From Hydractinia symbiolongicarpus (taxonomy: Eukaryota > Cnidaria > Hydrozoa > Anthoathecata > Hydractiniidae): a stretch of 64,000 nt of DNA. The notes beneath the pieces are model-generated. The model had not been told where the DNA came from. It did not search any database and saw only the letters and a program-made list of their open reading frames with translations. This document shows positions 35,201 through 54,545 of this stretch, piece by piece (within the stretch, counting starts at the first letter, position 1; each line of letters opens with the position of its first letter). The position numbers and the translations under genes were made by a program. The DNA lies in contig NC_079884.1 in the NCBI RefSeq assembly GCF_029227915.1, positions 8,742,001 to 8,806,000 on the forward strand. The letters run 5' to 3'.

Positions 35201-37386
35201 GAGCTAGTTAAAAACTGGACCAAAAAGATTGAAAAGGTTTAAGGGCTATTATACATGCCGCTCTTTATCATCAATGAGAAGAAATCTATATTTTTTAGTG
35301 TCGATATATGGAAAGTTTCATTTTACCATCAAACCAGTGTCTACCTTTCTTACTGCATACAGCGATCAACAAAACAAACAAACAAGACACATAATATTAC
35401 AAAAAACAAATAAACAAATAAATAAGGACATACTGTTTCTTGTCTTCTTCTCCAATCAGAATAGTCGAAATAAAATGGCGGCATAGTATGGCACATTAAA
35501 AATATAAAATTTTATTTTCCCACTTTCGCTCTTAGCGTTGAGAACACACTTTACAAAGAATCGCTTACTGCTTCAGTTTGTCAACTTTTAAACCAAGACG
35601 ATTGCGAAACCTTTTTAATATTTTTACTGTCACATGTAACAATTAAAATAACGTTTTCTATTGTTCTTAATTATGCGTGATTTCAACGACAATAAAAACA
35701 TGTCCGCACGAAAATCCATTAAAAAAATTAATAAAAAAATAAACTATAAATATATTGTAAAAATACGATGTAACTGATGTCTTCTCTTTTTCTTTTTTAT
35801 GTCATATATGACAACCCTATAAAAATACTATATGAACACTATATGACTAATTTATGAAGAAAATATTTATGAATGGTGTAGTAGAGTTTTTTTACCCCCC
35901 TGGAAATTATAACTCCCTCAGTTATAATACGATAGTTTAAAGGGAGTACCAGGGTGTAAAGATTTATTCGAAAATATGAATTTGCCATTTTTAAAAGTGT
36001 TAGCCATATGCTTATCAGTTACCATAAATACTAAAAATTTCGGACTTTTTTAATATCGGACATTTAATTTGGGACATAAAATTGCAAATACATAAGTGAC
36101 ATCAAAAATTTCGTAGAAACAGAAGATTTAATGTTTTTTTTTTCGTTATCTCTAATTTTATAATGTGATGCATATTCTCCATCGATCGTAAATACTTATC
36201 CAGACATACCTATATATATATTTCAACAAGACAGTCATTAGTACTTCTTCAAGCCAACAAATGGCATATGGGGCGAAAATCTTGAATTTCCTTGGGAGGT
36301 AAAATTTACTGGAAGGGGAAGGAAGGGTGATGGTAGTTAAGATTTTCCAGGAAATTTAACCTTTGAGAGCTATTATATAGCGGGGGAGTCATGAGTTACA
36401 ATGACGACGGTTCATAAAGTAACTCGAGCATGCGTTCAAGTCATTTTTTGTCCCAATCGGTTAATATAATCAAAATTATTCTTCAAAAATTATCATAAAT
36501 TATAAGCGATCATGTGACCAGCTTGTGCTAGGGCCTTTTCACTGCTTGGTTGGAATGGAGCAAAAATTATTTTATTTCTCCACTTTTTCAAAGTTATAAA
36601 AACAAAGTAAATACAGTTGTTTATATTTTGCTACGATACCACCTTGTGCTAGAAAATTCCTTGATACCAATTTTAGATCCAAATATACCTAAGATTTATG
36701 AATTAATGTTTTTCAGGTTTATAGGTTGCTTTGTGCTATTTTGCAGACCAGATTAAATAAAAAAAAATTCGTGCACTTTTCAGTGATTTGAAACTCGCTT
36801 TTTTACTGACCACCAATTCAATTTAAAAAACACGTTTTTGCTTGTTTGGGAATTTTTTTGTGTGTTTTGAATTGAAACACTATCCAGAAATGTTATTTCT
36901 CTTAAGCATTGACGTTAAAGTAATGTGATATTTTTGCATAATTAATTTTTATTTCTATTGTTTATTTTGCATTAACCTCAGCTTATGATTAGCATTTTAT
37001 CCAACTTATATAATCAGCATATGGCATTGCAAGATGAAAGGCGAAGCGATGGTAATGAAAGGAAGTCATAAAGGGACAAAATGACTCATCACCATGCCAA
37101 CCAACCAGAACGTGCGCAACTTAAACTGTGAGAAGAGTAATAAGATAAAACACACTTCTTAAGCCGGAGCAAATGTTCATTTTTAGACAAGAAAAAAACA
37201 ATCCTGGTCGCGTGCGTACTTTTTACTTTCGCCACAATTCCAATTAATTTTTACATTAAATAAAACGTGCGTCGGTTACACGAAACCTCCCACGTGTTGT
37301 GATTTATCATGTCATGATTTCAAAAAATAAAAGTAACTTAGATTTTGTCGAAGGAAGCATATATATTATATGATGGTTTAACTAAA

Positions 37387-37478
37387 ACTCAACCCCGATC
37401 CCAGGGTCTGTAGCGTTTTTATATACGCGTTTCATTGTCATATTAAAAACGCTACAGGCCCTGGGATTGAGGTTGAGT
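37387..37478. mobile_element. 92-bp palindromic MITE-like element
   Basis: The first and last 34-35 bases are inverted repeats with only three mismatches (left ACTCAACCCCGATCCCAGGG, right CCCTGGGATTGAGGTTGAGT). A spacer of about 22 bases lies between. The termini belong to the CAACCTCGT/CCCAGGG-type family seen at several other sites in this window. Confidence 0.8.
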
Positions 37479-38644
37479 AAAACTGGGTAAAACTTTTTTG
37501 CAACATGTTGTTTGTGACGTCACTGTCTAAATAAAGCTTATCGAAGATTAGAGATAATTTTGTTTGCAAGTCTCCACTTACATCAAACATTCTAACTCAC
37601 GTGGAACTGAGCTTGTCACGTTGTCACATCCCTATATTGCCTAGACAAGAGATTCTAAATAAGTCGGAACATATGTTCGTTTGTGACGCGGTCGTGCGAT
37701 TACCTGAGCTAAGCAAGTAAAGACTTGTCGGAATGCACGGTAAATAGTGCTCTGCTGAACAGTCCATTTTTAAAACAAAATACGGAAATCAAATAGATTT
37801 AGCATTTCATGCTTATGCAGTTAGCGCTGTAAATAATAGTTACAGCACTTCTTACTTCGCCTGTGTAAAATTATGAAATGTGAGGGATTAAACGTCCCAG
37901 GTAAATACGTTCTCTGAACGTTCACTTCGCTATCAAATATTTGGACATTTATAGTTATTAACATGGTTCGAAATTTACTACTTCCTTTCTTTGCTAAAAT
38001 TATGTAACTTGTGTTTGCACCTGTACCCAAATCAAAATGATAACATCTTAAGAAAAATATTAAACAAACTAAAACTTCACATCGTGTTTTTAAACTTGGT
38101 TTTGATCATTTTTTCGCGTGCTTCTCATTGTTATTAGAAAAGACGAAGATACCGCCCTAATCGGGATAGAAGTTCACCAAGACTTTTGAGAAAATATATT
38201 ACCATTGTTATATAATATATTATTTTAAATAAAAGAATATAAGAAATATATAACTAAAGCGTTTCAAGTTAAGTAAATTTCCATATGGCCAATTTTTACA
38301 CACGCAAGAGCTGACGTCATTTTCTAACAAAACATTCAGCTCTATCGCACAACTAAGATTCCAGGCTTTTTTTATCCAATAGTAGCGAATTTCGTTTTAA
38401 AAAGAAAGGAAAACTTTGGGAACGAGGTTGCCAGCAATTTGTTCGCGTAAAATAGGTAATTTGCCGAATGCATCAAATACGGAACCGAAAATCTCCAATT
38501 GCATTTCAAACTTAGGCAAGTTATGCAAAATAATCGACCATGTAGTTTTCTATTAATATTTTATTTAGCACTTATATGATTACATCATAAATAAATAAAC
38601 ATGGGTGAAGTTCCAAAAATAACTTGAAAGTTCCAAACGTCAAA

Positions 38645-39165
38645 GGCTGCCATTATCTTTCTATACGTATGTAAAAAGAGCTGCCATTATGTTTTTATAC
38701 GTATGTAGCAACAGCTGCCATTATTTTTTTATACGTATGTAGAAACTAGAAATTATGTCCTAATGTATGCAGTAACGGCTGGCATTATGTTCTATACACA
38801 TGTAGCAAAGTCTGCCATTATATTCTATACACATGTAGCAAATTCTGCCATTATGTTCTTTACACATGTAGCAAAGTCTGTCATCATGTTCTATACACAT
38901 GTAGCAAAGGCTGTCATTATGTTCTATACATATGTATCAAAGGCTGCCATTATGTTCTATACACATGTAGCAAAGTCTGTCATTATGTTCTATACACATG
39001 TAGCAAAGGCTGTCATTATGTTCTATACATATGTAGCAAAGTCTGCCATTATGTTCTATACATATGTATCAAAGGCTGCCATTATGTTCTATACATATGT
39101 AGCAAAGGCTGACAATGTTTTAGAACTATGTAACAATGGCTGCCATTATGTTATATATGTTTGTA
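38645..39165 (+). repeat. 33-bp minisatellite, about 16 units
   Basis: The unit pattern is GCTGCCATTATGTTCTATAC followed by ACATGTAGCAAAG. Early units carry TACGTATGTA instead of TACACATGTA. Because 33 is a multiple of three, a 139-codon frame stays open with an 11-residue period. I read this as a consequence of the repeat, not as a gene. Confidence 0.93.
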
Positions 39166-40351
39166 TACAGAGATTTAAATGAAAATATTTTTTGCGCAAC
39201 ACGTGAAGGCTTGTTTACATAGACGCTGCAAAAGGATTTAGTTTTTCCGCTTTGCGTTGGTGTGATCTAATTTTGTCTGGTGGAACAACCAAACTCGTTC
39301 CCAGTTTTTTTACATTGTTAATGTGTCTCCAACATCCGTGGAGATGCGTTTTAGTTACGTTGGGAAATCCATCATAGTTGGGTCTTACACGCCAGAGAAA
39401 TTTTTAAAAAAATTAATTTTAGAATGGCAAAAAAGGAACTTTACTGCCTCATTTTATGAGACTTTAACCCAGCCTAAATTGTTCATTTCTTCAGCATTTA
39501 TGTTTGTTGTTACAGGTATCACAATAAGAGTAAAACCTTATCGGTGCAAAAATACCCCTCTACCCAGCGTTGATGGCTCTGAATATTGTTCAGGTTTTTA
39601 GGACTTTTTCTCTCCATTTTTGACTGTTCTTTAGGAGTTTATTTATATAATCTTGTCACACAAATGTAGAAATAATTGTAAAATGTTTTTGCGATTAATG
39701 GAAATTATATTAGAAACCCAACATTTTACATGACAATTAAAGTAAACAGATTTTTTTTTTCTAGATGGATTTTGAAGGTTTTCAAGGACATTTATTTTCA
39801 AGGGTTTTAAGATCCAGCATAGTTTAAACCGCACTGTATATCTCCTTCGATGTTTAGTAAAAATCATTTGTTATTTTCAGGTGTATCACTTCTCTAATAC
39901 TTCTACCTTCCCCAGGGCTCGTATTATAATCTTGAAATATAATTAAACCTAATTCTTGAAAAATGTTGCTGGAGTGCAAGTGAACAATGAATACAATTGG
40001 TCTCTTAGATAAACAAATAAATAAAAGCCATCCGTCCGCATTCCGGAAAATTACAATCTATATATTTTATATTGCATCTCTTTGCTTAGAATTAAGACAA
40101 TATAAAAACCACAAGTCTTCATCCAGGTCAAATATAAAAAAATCACCCGGTTGTTCTTATATTCTTTTTAAAGCAATTAATGGTTCCGGTGAATTCATTT
40201 CCCGGTGATTTATATCGATCCGGAATGTATGGAATAGTTTATAAAAAACCATAGCAAACGTTTTCAAAGACCATATAAGTATATATAGTCAGAGAGGCAA
40301 GTATATGGTTACTTTTAAGAATATCTTAATATCCGCTTCTATCGCAGAAAA

Positions 40352-40558
40352 GCCCCGGCCGAGTCCTTTCAGCTTAACGTTCAGCACGCGAATCGAATTC
40401 ATATCCTATACGGTTGAATAGTTATGTGGCTCCTCTGCTTGCACGACTTTCGTTGCTTAAACGCGAGCTCTAAATGCACTAGGACTATCTTTGCAGGGAC
40501 CTCATTGATAACAGTAGGAACTGAAGAGACTATTCTGGGTAAATAATTTCAATAATAA
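40352..40558 (+). repeat. tRNA-derived SINE (family 1, 5'-truncated)
   Basis: This is homologous to 23230-23483, starting just inside the B box (GCCCCGGCCGAGT). Shared blocks include TTGCACGA, TTTCGT, ACTAGGACT, TTGCAG, AGGAACTGAAGA and CTGGGT. The A box is missing. Confidence 0.8.
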
Positions 40559-43500
40559 TTCCATAATAGGCTTTTGCGGTTACGCATTGTTCTATATGAG
40601 AGCTTGTATTTTGGTATGGCTAATAATGAATTAAAAGCTAAAGGTTATATGACAATACAATACCTGTGACCGGCCTGTACGCATCCGTAATTTCGACTTA
40701 ATTAAATTGTAGAAAGTCTAACCATGACTCACTGATTTTATTTCAAGAAATAACTGATTTTAAAGCCAGCTATATTAAATTTGATTTCCTCATTGGAAAC
40801 AAATCTAAGCGGTAATTATATATTATAAGTCGTAATATAATAAAGTATTGCTTAAGGGAAACGGAACCTATTTATTAGTCATAGGACGCTTATTTGCTGG
40901 ATAAAAATAAAACTTAGAATTCTGCAACAGTTCCGCAGTTAAGCGATTTTCTTCTCCCTAAAATAGTGGAGAGATAAAAAAGAATTTGGTAAAATTCTTC
41001 GTCTTGCTTGAAATTATAAGCTGCTACACTTCCACAAAATTCAAACTACAATTTTGAGCAAGAAATATATGATTACCCAAAACAAAATACGCGATTTTTC
41101 ATGCATGCAACATAAAATTTCGGCCGAGGCTCAGTTGTTTAAGTAACTGTATATAGGCTTCGACTGTTGCTTAATTGATGCTTGTTGTTTATCTATTTGG
41201 GAGACTAAAATTGTTTGTGTATTTAGTTGCGCTATCTAGTTGCACCAATCGAAATCAAACCGTTTTCATTACGTCGTTGCATGACACATGACTTGTTTCG
41301 GATACTATCCCTTTTTTATAATCCCTTTTGTTAGTTCTTTTTTTTCTTTTGTTTTTCTGATAAAGGCTGGCTGTTGCTAACAAGTTGCTTTGTTTTTTAG
41401 GGATTTACACCTCGTGTTGCTTATAAAATTCGCTTATAAAGCGTATTCCTATGACAGAAATACTTGTTTAAAAAATCAGACAAAAAAATTGAAGTGAAAC
41501 TATACGACGTCATACAATCAAAAGTAGTCAATTAAATACCTCGTTCATTGTTCGTAAAGTGTTCTTAAAGTATAATCAATTCTTTGGCGGAAATTCTAAC
41601 AGGTTGCTAAATTAATTTTAAATCGATATTAAATCCTTTCGGTGTGTACATCGACGAGTTGACGAATGACTTTTTGTGCAAGGCTGTCGAGTTGATTGAA
41701 TTTGATATTGCGTACATCTTAATCACTTTGTGGTTATGTAACGGATATTTCATGAACAATATTTACGCAAGCACTTCCCCATAGAGTCTATTATTTATTA
41801 TATTGCGCAGTGACTCGCCGAAGTGGAATGAAAAATGATGTTGATTTTTTATATTTTAAGAAATTTATAACTTGTGCCAAAGCCATTAAAACCAAACAAA
41901 AACTAACAACCAGCCGACCAATGGGATAAACCATTCAAACACTGAGCATCTCCTCATTATGCCACGCATCCACAAGCCTTTAAATGTCACCATGTGTGAT
42001 TTGGCACTAGTGACAACAAACAAGCTTAATGTCAAGAGGTCAAGATGAAATCGCAACGAACGAATGGTTTATTTGCGCATGCTTATTATGGTTCAAGATA
42101 ACGGTATTTCAGTCTGTTTACATGTACTAAGAGATATGCTTAACCCATTTTTGCAAATCACTTGACATTTTGGGTAAAATTTGCTTACGTGATATGCGTA
42201 GGTAAGTCGGAACTAAGTTCAAAAGAAAAAGTCAAAAATATTGAATTTTTTAATGAAAATGAAGACAAAAAGTCAATATAGTCTACTTTCTGTTAAGTTG
42301 GCGATACTTTACAATACACCGTACAAATCTTTTTTGGTTTTGCTTTTTATTGCCGAAACTTACATTGAGATGGATGTTTAAAATTACGGTATTTTCTGAA
42401 ATCGACCCTAAAAGCGTACACGTATGCACTTTCGAGAAAAAGCACATGTTTTTAAAAAACAGAAAAACACGTAAGGAGAAGAATACCATTGTATTTCAAA
42501 AATTCTGTTAATGTAGTAATTCCCAATTTTAAATATTTGTTAAAAACATATTTTAAAATTTTTGCGATAAACCTCCTTACCATGTTTAACGGTGCGTAAA
42601 GGCACATACGTGAATTTAAAAGGGTTGAAAACTAAGTGTGATGGATTATTGATTTATTATGCTAGCTAATCCTAATAATCGGCTTATGCATGTTTAACTT
42701 TAATATATTTTTGATTGTTTTTTGCTATGTATATTTGCTATACCAGCCTGATCAAGTGCGAGTTGACACCAGTCATGTCCATAGGGACCACCCACTTTGC
42801 TCAGAGACCGCTACCTCTTGAGAACGGTAAATAGCCAAAAAGGCCTTAGGAATAAGGTTGATTTTGTCCCCAAACAGAGGGAAAGTTAAATACCAGTTGA
42901 TTGATTGGTTAAATTCGTTTGTTCAAAATACTTTTACAAAATTTTTGGACAAGAAGTTGGAAAATATGACGATTGAAAAAACGCTTTCGGAATTAAAAGG
43001 ATTTTAAGGAAGAATAGGCATTCACAATGTTCAAAATTTTTAACAAGGTTTTTTACTTGGAATTTAATACTCAATCTTCGCCCACAGCTTTTCTACAGGG
43101 CCAGCTTTTACTTTTAAAAGTAAAAGGCTATCAGATACCTGAAATATCCCAGCCACATAACATATTTTTTTTGTTATTTTATTGACAAGAAAAGAATTTT
43201 AATCAAAAGTACCTTAGTAAAGCAGTTTATGAAATAAAAATTTGTGTCCAATTCATGTGTGAAAGCACGAAACGTGTGTAGTGTACAGTTTTTAATCCTA
43301 TCGCACTTTGTAACCCGTTCATATGCGACAAAATGGTTTACACATGTCTTAGTTGTAATCCATTCATGTTGTTAAATACCTACCTTGTTAATTACTTTGT
43401 AATCACTTAAAAATCTGTAACTTCTAACTTATCTAGCTTTTTTTGATCAGCAGATGAAAATACGAATTATTTTCTTTCTCGCGATACATTAACTATATCA

Positions 43501-45219
43501 TCATAAACAAATTACACGTTAAATAGATATCTATTTATTTTATATTTAAACCAATCTGGCTTATGCATGTCTTCTTCATGCTAGCGTTCTTTATAATATT
43601 AGTAAGCAGGTTGGGTAAAATTTTTAAAAAATATTTTGAATGGTTTCCTGGCACATTGATAATTTCTATACACATTAATATTTTATATATATATTAAAGG
43701 TGCGAGGAGAGCAATGAACAAAACTATTCATCGGTTGCCAAGACAACATAGGTGTGAACATCTAGCAATATTTGAAAGTGAGTTACAGTAAGGTTAGTAT
43801 TGCAGAAAGAATTTGCTATGATAAGCAGAGTTTTTACCTTATAATTGGACTAGTATGTTATTATTAAAAAGGTGTTTTGTAAAAGTGAAAGATATGTTTG
43901 CATATGTTCTCAATTCCTGACGCAAAACATTTAACATCAAAACTTCTTTCACCTTATAAGTCACTTTAACACTCCTGTTTTTGGGTTGTTATTTATTTGT
44001 ACGGATACACAAACATACGCACAGAGACAATTAATTCCTAACTAAAGCTACCACTAAAAGAAATCAATTTTCGTTTGAAGAAATTTTCTCAATACTTTAA
44101 AAAATTTAAATTTTGATCTCTTAAAGGGCGATTTGTACTGAAGGGTGGTGTTATTTTGATTTGAAAATTAATTCACACGAACATAACCACCTCAAGCGGT
44201 CCCTCCGCCCATAAAACAATTGCAGCGCTGTAAACGTTCCCTACGCTTCAGTCTATAAAAATGAAAAGCTTATACAAAGTCAGTACTTTACCTCATTGTA
44301 TAGTTTCACGCGTGTAAACACGATTAATTACAAAAACAACAAACAAGATGAAAATAAACAAAAATACATTAAACCAGTAGTATATTTTAGTACAAAAAAC
44401 TTCGTTACAAGTGTCTTCTTTGTAGATCACAGGCGAAAGGAAAGTAATTTACGCAGTAAAAATTGAATAAACAAAAACCAAAACAAAAAAATAAATAAAT
44501 TCAAACCTACTTTCGGTTTGATAATGGTACTTTTAGTATCCTGCATGATTTTTTGTCATATAAAAATTTCGTATCTGTAGGAAGCGCGATCTTTTTCTCT
44601 CTCTGTTTTTACGTATTCTAACTTTATAGAAATTATCTTTCTTATCTTCTTCTTTTTCTTTCTGATCCTACGAAAACAGGAGAGCCAGCTAAAAGATAAC
44701 AGCAAACTGAACACCACAAAAGAACGTATCTAATGAATGGCTTATAATCAGTTTACTCATAATGTCATTATCATCACCAATCAACACATTTCAGTTTCTT
44801 TTGTGTCATAATTTATCTCCATTGTGAAGTTTCGTTCTCTTTAAGAGATTTTTCTTTTGTTACTCAAAATGTAAAAAACATAAAACGAATAGAAAAAGCA
44901 CACAGTTTTCCACTCTTAATGCCATGATCATATGTTCTTATATGTTGAAATTTTGGATATCAATACTATGTTAAAACTCCTAAAATTGAAAATTTGTGAG
45001 AATCAGGTTAAGCTTGGAATCATATTCAAAGAATTTAAAACAACCATCCAACCTTGGTTGATCTGAGAAGGGACAAAGGAGCCCAGGGGTTGAGGTTGAT
45101 AACCATCTGTGTTGAGCATTGTTTGCCCCTCAAAAATATTTACCTAAAACAATGAATTGCGGTGTACAAGTACTTCAAATATGAAGAATAATTTTAGTTC
45201 AAATAGACCTAGCTATCAA

Positions 45220-45290
45220 CAATCTCGTCCCTAGAGTTTCTTTCGCTTTCTAGTGGCTACGTAACAGAAAGCGAACTGGGAACTAGATTG
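45220..45290. mobile_element. 71-bp MITE-like inverted-repeat element
   Basis: The left end CAATCTCGTCCCTAGAG and the right end CTGGGAACTAGATTG are imperfect inverted repeats. The pairing continues inward through TTCGCTTTCT and AGAAAGCGAA. It is the same terminal family as 37387-37478. Confidence 0.7.
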
Positions 45291-46573
45291 AGTCATTTAC
45301 ATCAAGTCTCAAAACCAAAAATCGTAATTTTTTTTAAAAATTTTATACTACGTCCTGTTCAAAATGGCTGCCAAACTGTGTTAAAAATTCAGGAAATAAC
45401 GATGTTCAGTACATTTTTCTGTGGAGTAACAAAAACGAATGGTTTATGTTGCGCAAGAGCAATCAAGTGGACTCGAATGGAGATTGGACCCTTTTCACAG
45501 TCAAGGAAAACATTTATTTCTGGTTTTTATACTGGACATTTTCCTTGTTTGCTGAAGCGACGCTACAGAACTTTAAAACAATTAATATTTTTCTTCGGGT
45601 ATAAGTAACGAGTGATCGAAAAGGTGTTCCTTCGCTCTATTTTTTTTACTTAAAATCTTAATTCTGATATAAGATATGTTAATCAAAAAATAAACAAATA
45701 TTGCTTACGTTGTAGCTCCCAACAAATCCTTTCACTACGCTTCTTTTCTTTTCTTAACCTTTAAATACTTCTAAATCATGTCACACAGGATTAACATGTT
45801 CAGCTGATAACAAAAATATCGCAACACAATTAAATAAATAATTTCCATTTTTTCTTTCACTTTATTTGATTATAAAATGCTTTGTGTTTCGGCTTCATTG
45901 GTATAGAAGAATTAAAACGCACGTAAATAAGGTTTTTGGATTGTTTGGAAAGATATTCCGGAGATTATGAAAATAAAGAAATATCCAAGATGGTACCATG
46001 GTTGCGTAGCTGGTAGACAAAATTTGCAATTTACTGAAAGATAAACGCAAATATATTGATGTAACGTAGCTGCTGGAAAATAATTTTCCTGGTATACAAA
46101 ATGTATGCAGCAACTTTTTTTTATTTCACCAGACTCGTGTGATGGCAAAATTAAATTCATGTGAATTAAACCAGAAAAAAAGAACTGTTTAAAGTCGTGT
46201 ATATTCAATAAATTAAAATCAATATGTCACAAACACGATGTATAAAAAAATAACTAACATATAAAATATCGTCTTCACGTTGAAACATGGTACAGAACAA
46301 AACATTGATTAAAAAGTAAAAATTTGAAGTCACGTTTAAGATTTCTAAAGTAACACAAGATTCAGATTCTTCTTGAATTGCGTCCGTTAAAAATCACTCA
46401 TGCATATGAAGTTAAGTTTATTAGAGCATTCTATCCAAAAATCAAAGCACAGTCATATACAATTAAAGATGAACAAAAGATAAGATCAATGAGCGAGTCA
46501 AATTTACAGTTTTTCGGTCTTATGTACAGGTGAGAATCCAGGCTAAGTTTAGGACAAATTTTAACAGGTTATG

Positions 46574-52821
<6,248 letters not shown>

Positions 52822-54545
52822 CTGTCGTTAATTTACTAGGAAGGTTAAACAAATGAGGTTTATACAGAAATCAGTTAAATTCTACCTGGGACAACTAGTG
52901 TTGCAAGCTGGGTCAAAAATGTCACATTTGCTAATTGACCAAAATGAAAGAGTTTCACATGCTAAAACCAACAGCTCTTTGCACAGTTTTTAAGCAACTC
53001 AGTGTTGTGCATACTTCTGAGACTGAAAACAAAAATTTGTAAAACTATTTAGTAAACAATAAACTGTAGTATGCTTTGTAATTAATTAGCACGAGACGTA
53101 GTCAACATACAGAGTCATTTTAATAAATTTTTTAATGCCTGTTTTTTTATCAAGTCGACATTCGCGCTGGCAATAGCCAGGTATATAAATTGCTTTTAAT
53201 TTTTTTCGAAAAAAACTGGCTAATGAAGTCATCACAAATCCCTAATACCACCTCAACCGTAAAACGAAAGCATGTTTGATAAGTGTTTCTAAGTTCTGTA
53301 CAATGAGCAAGCAGGTTGAATTTTTTTAGAGAATTGTTTAGTATGGACGGGTCATTGGTGACCTTATCAAAATATGTCCCTGTAAGTGTTTGCCTCATCA
53401 AATGATTTTTCTCTTCAAATATCCTTATTAACAAGCTACAGTTATTGTAGCCTTTTCATTCGTTCAAGTAATTTTTACAGTATTAATGTTTCTTTTTGTA
53501 AAATAGGAAATACAAGACTTAAAGCTTAAATCAGATGACAAAAAAGTTTATTTAAATCAACTCTATATTTATTCCATATTTTCGCCAAGCCTATACTAAT
53601 TGTTTATGAGAGCATTACCAGAAAATATTGAAAAGTGTTGCCTGAGCTTGATAGGGCTAACGTTGGCAGAGGTCAATATTCTCCGACAATGCACTAAAAA
53701 AGTAGTATGTATGAATTATTACCTGTTTTTTTTAATAAAATCTGAATTTAACGAATTGGTAATATAGTTTAGGTCTATTTAACTATCATCCAGACTTCTA
53801 CAAATACGGTGTGGCTAAAGAACAAGTACTGTAGCTTTAGTTAAAGAACCAGTACCATCTTTTTAACTAAAAAAACAGTAAACTTTTTGGTCACATGGTT
53901 ATAGTTTGACAATACTATGGCACACACGCAGTGGCGATTTCTTTTTAAAATTTGCAGAAATATATTTATTATTGTATTGTGGATGCAATGCAGGATTCAA
54001 TCTTAATCATTAAGAGTTAAATCTTTTGGATCAAAAATGTGAACTTTATCATTGTGAGTGTTTTTTAGTTTATGTATTTTTTCAAGAATTAGTTTTGTCT
54101 CTTATTTCCCCTCCAATACTTCTGATGGAAACTTAACTTTGAATGTTTTGAGGTGAGGTTATGACCATGACACTACAGAATTTAATCATTAAGAGCTTTA
54201 TCGCACTAAATTTTTTTGCCATACTTCTGGTTATGGATATAATACTGACTGGCTGCAACATGGTTTCTGTGTTTATTGATCTATAACATGTTCAGAGTAT
54301 TTTTGCTAAACTTTGTGGCTTTGTGTGAGAGGGCAGGAGTTTTTAACAATGAAGTCTAATTAAATATGTGAAAAGTATAATATGGAAGGCACCCCTAAGA
54401 GCTGACATTGGTCCTGCTGAAATATATAGACAAGGTGTCAATAAGCAGCATATAAATTGCAGACATTCCTAAGTGTGTAGATGTATAACAATATCAGTAA
54501 AAAGGTTTTTAATGCAGTTCTCACAGTTTGTTACGAATTGTGTAA

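Larger units (their letters stand above)
29074..46573. other. Long stretch with no recognisable gene (17.5 kb)
   Basis: No exon series, family motif or long coding frame could be supported on either strand between the 395-aa gene and CDC7. Separately listed contents are a 19-bp repeat (30465), an AAC/AAT microsatellite (32149), inverted-repeat elements (37387, 45220), a 33-bp minisatellite (38645), a SINE (40352) and five TGACGTCA palindromes. A small-exon gene could be missed by eye. The CDC7 polyadenylation signal (AATAAA on the minus strand) is at 46417-46422. Confidence 0.5.

Noticed and set aside
38763-39182. 139-codon frame with an 11-residue repeat
   Set aside because: It is explained fully by a 33-bp minisatellite, whose unit length is divisible by three. 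No signal peptide, domain or flanking exons.
39323-39601. 92-codon plus-strand frame
   Set aside because: Starts at GTG-type context with no splice signals or family similarity; probably chance.
45288-45608. 106-codon plus-strand frame
   Set aside because: It begins at the edge of a MITE-like element, has no recognisable domain, and its composition looks like intergenic DNA.
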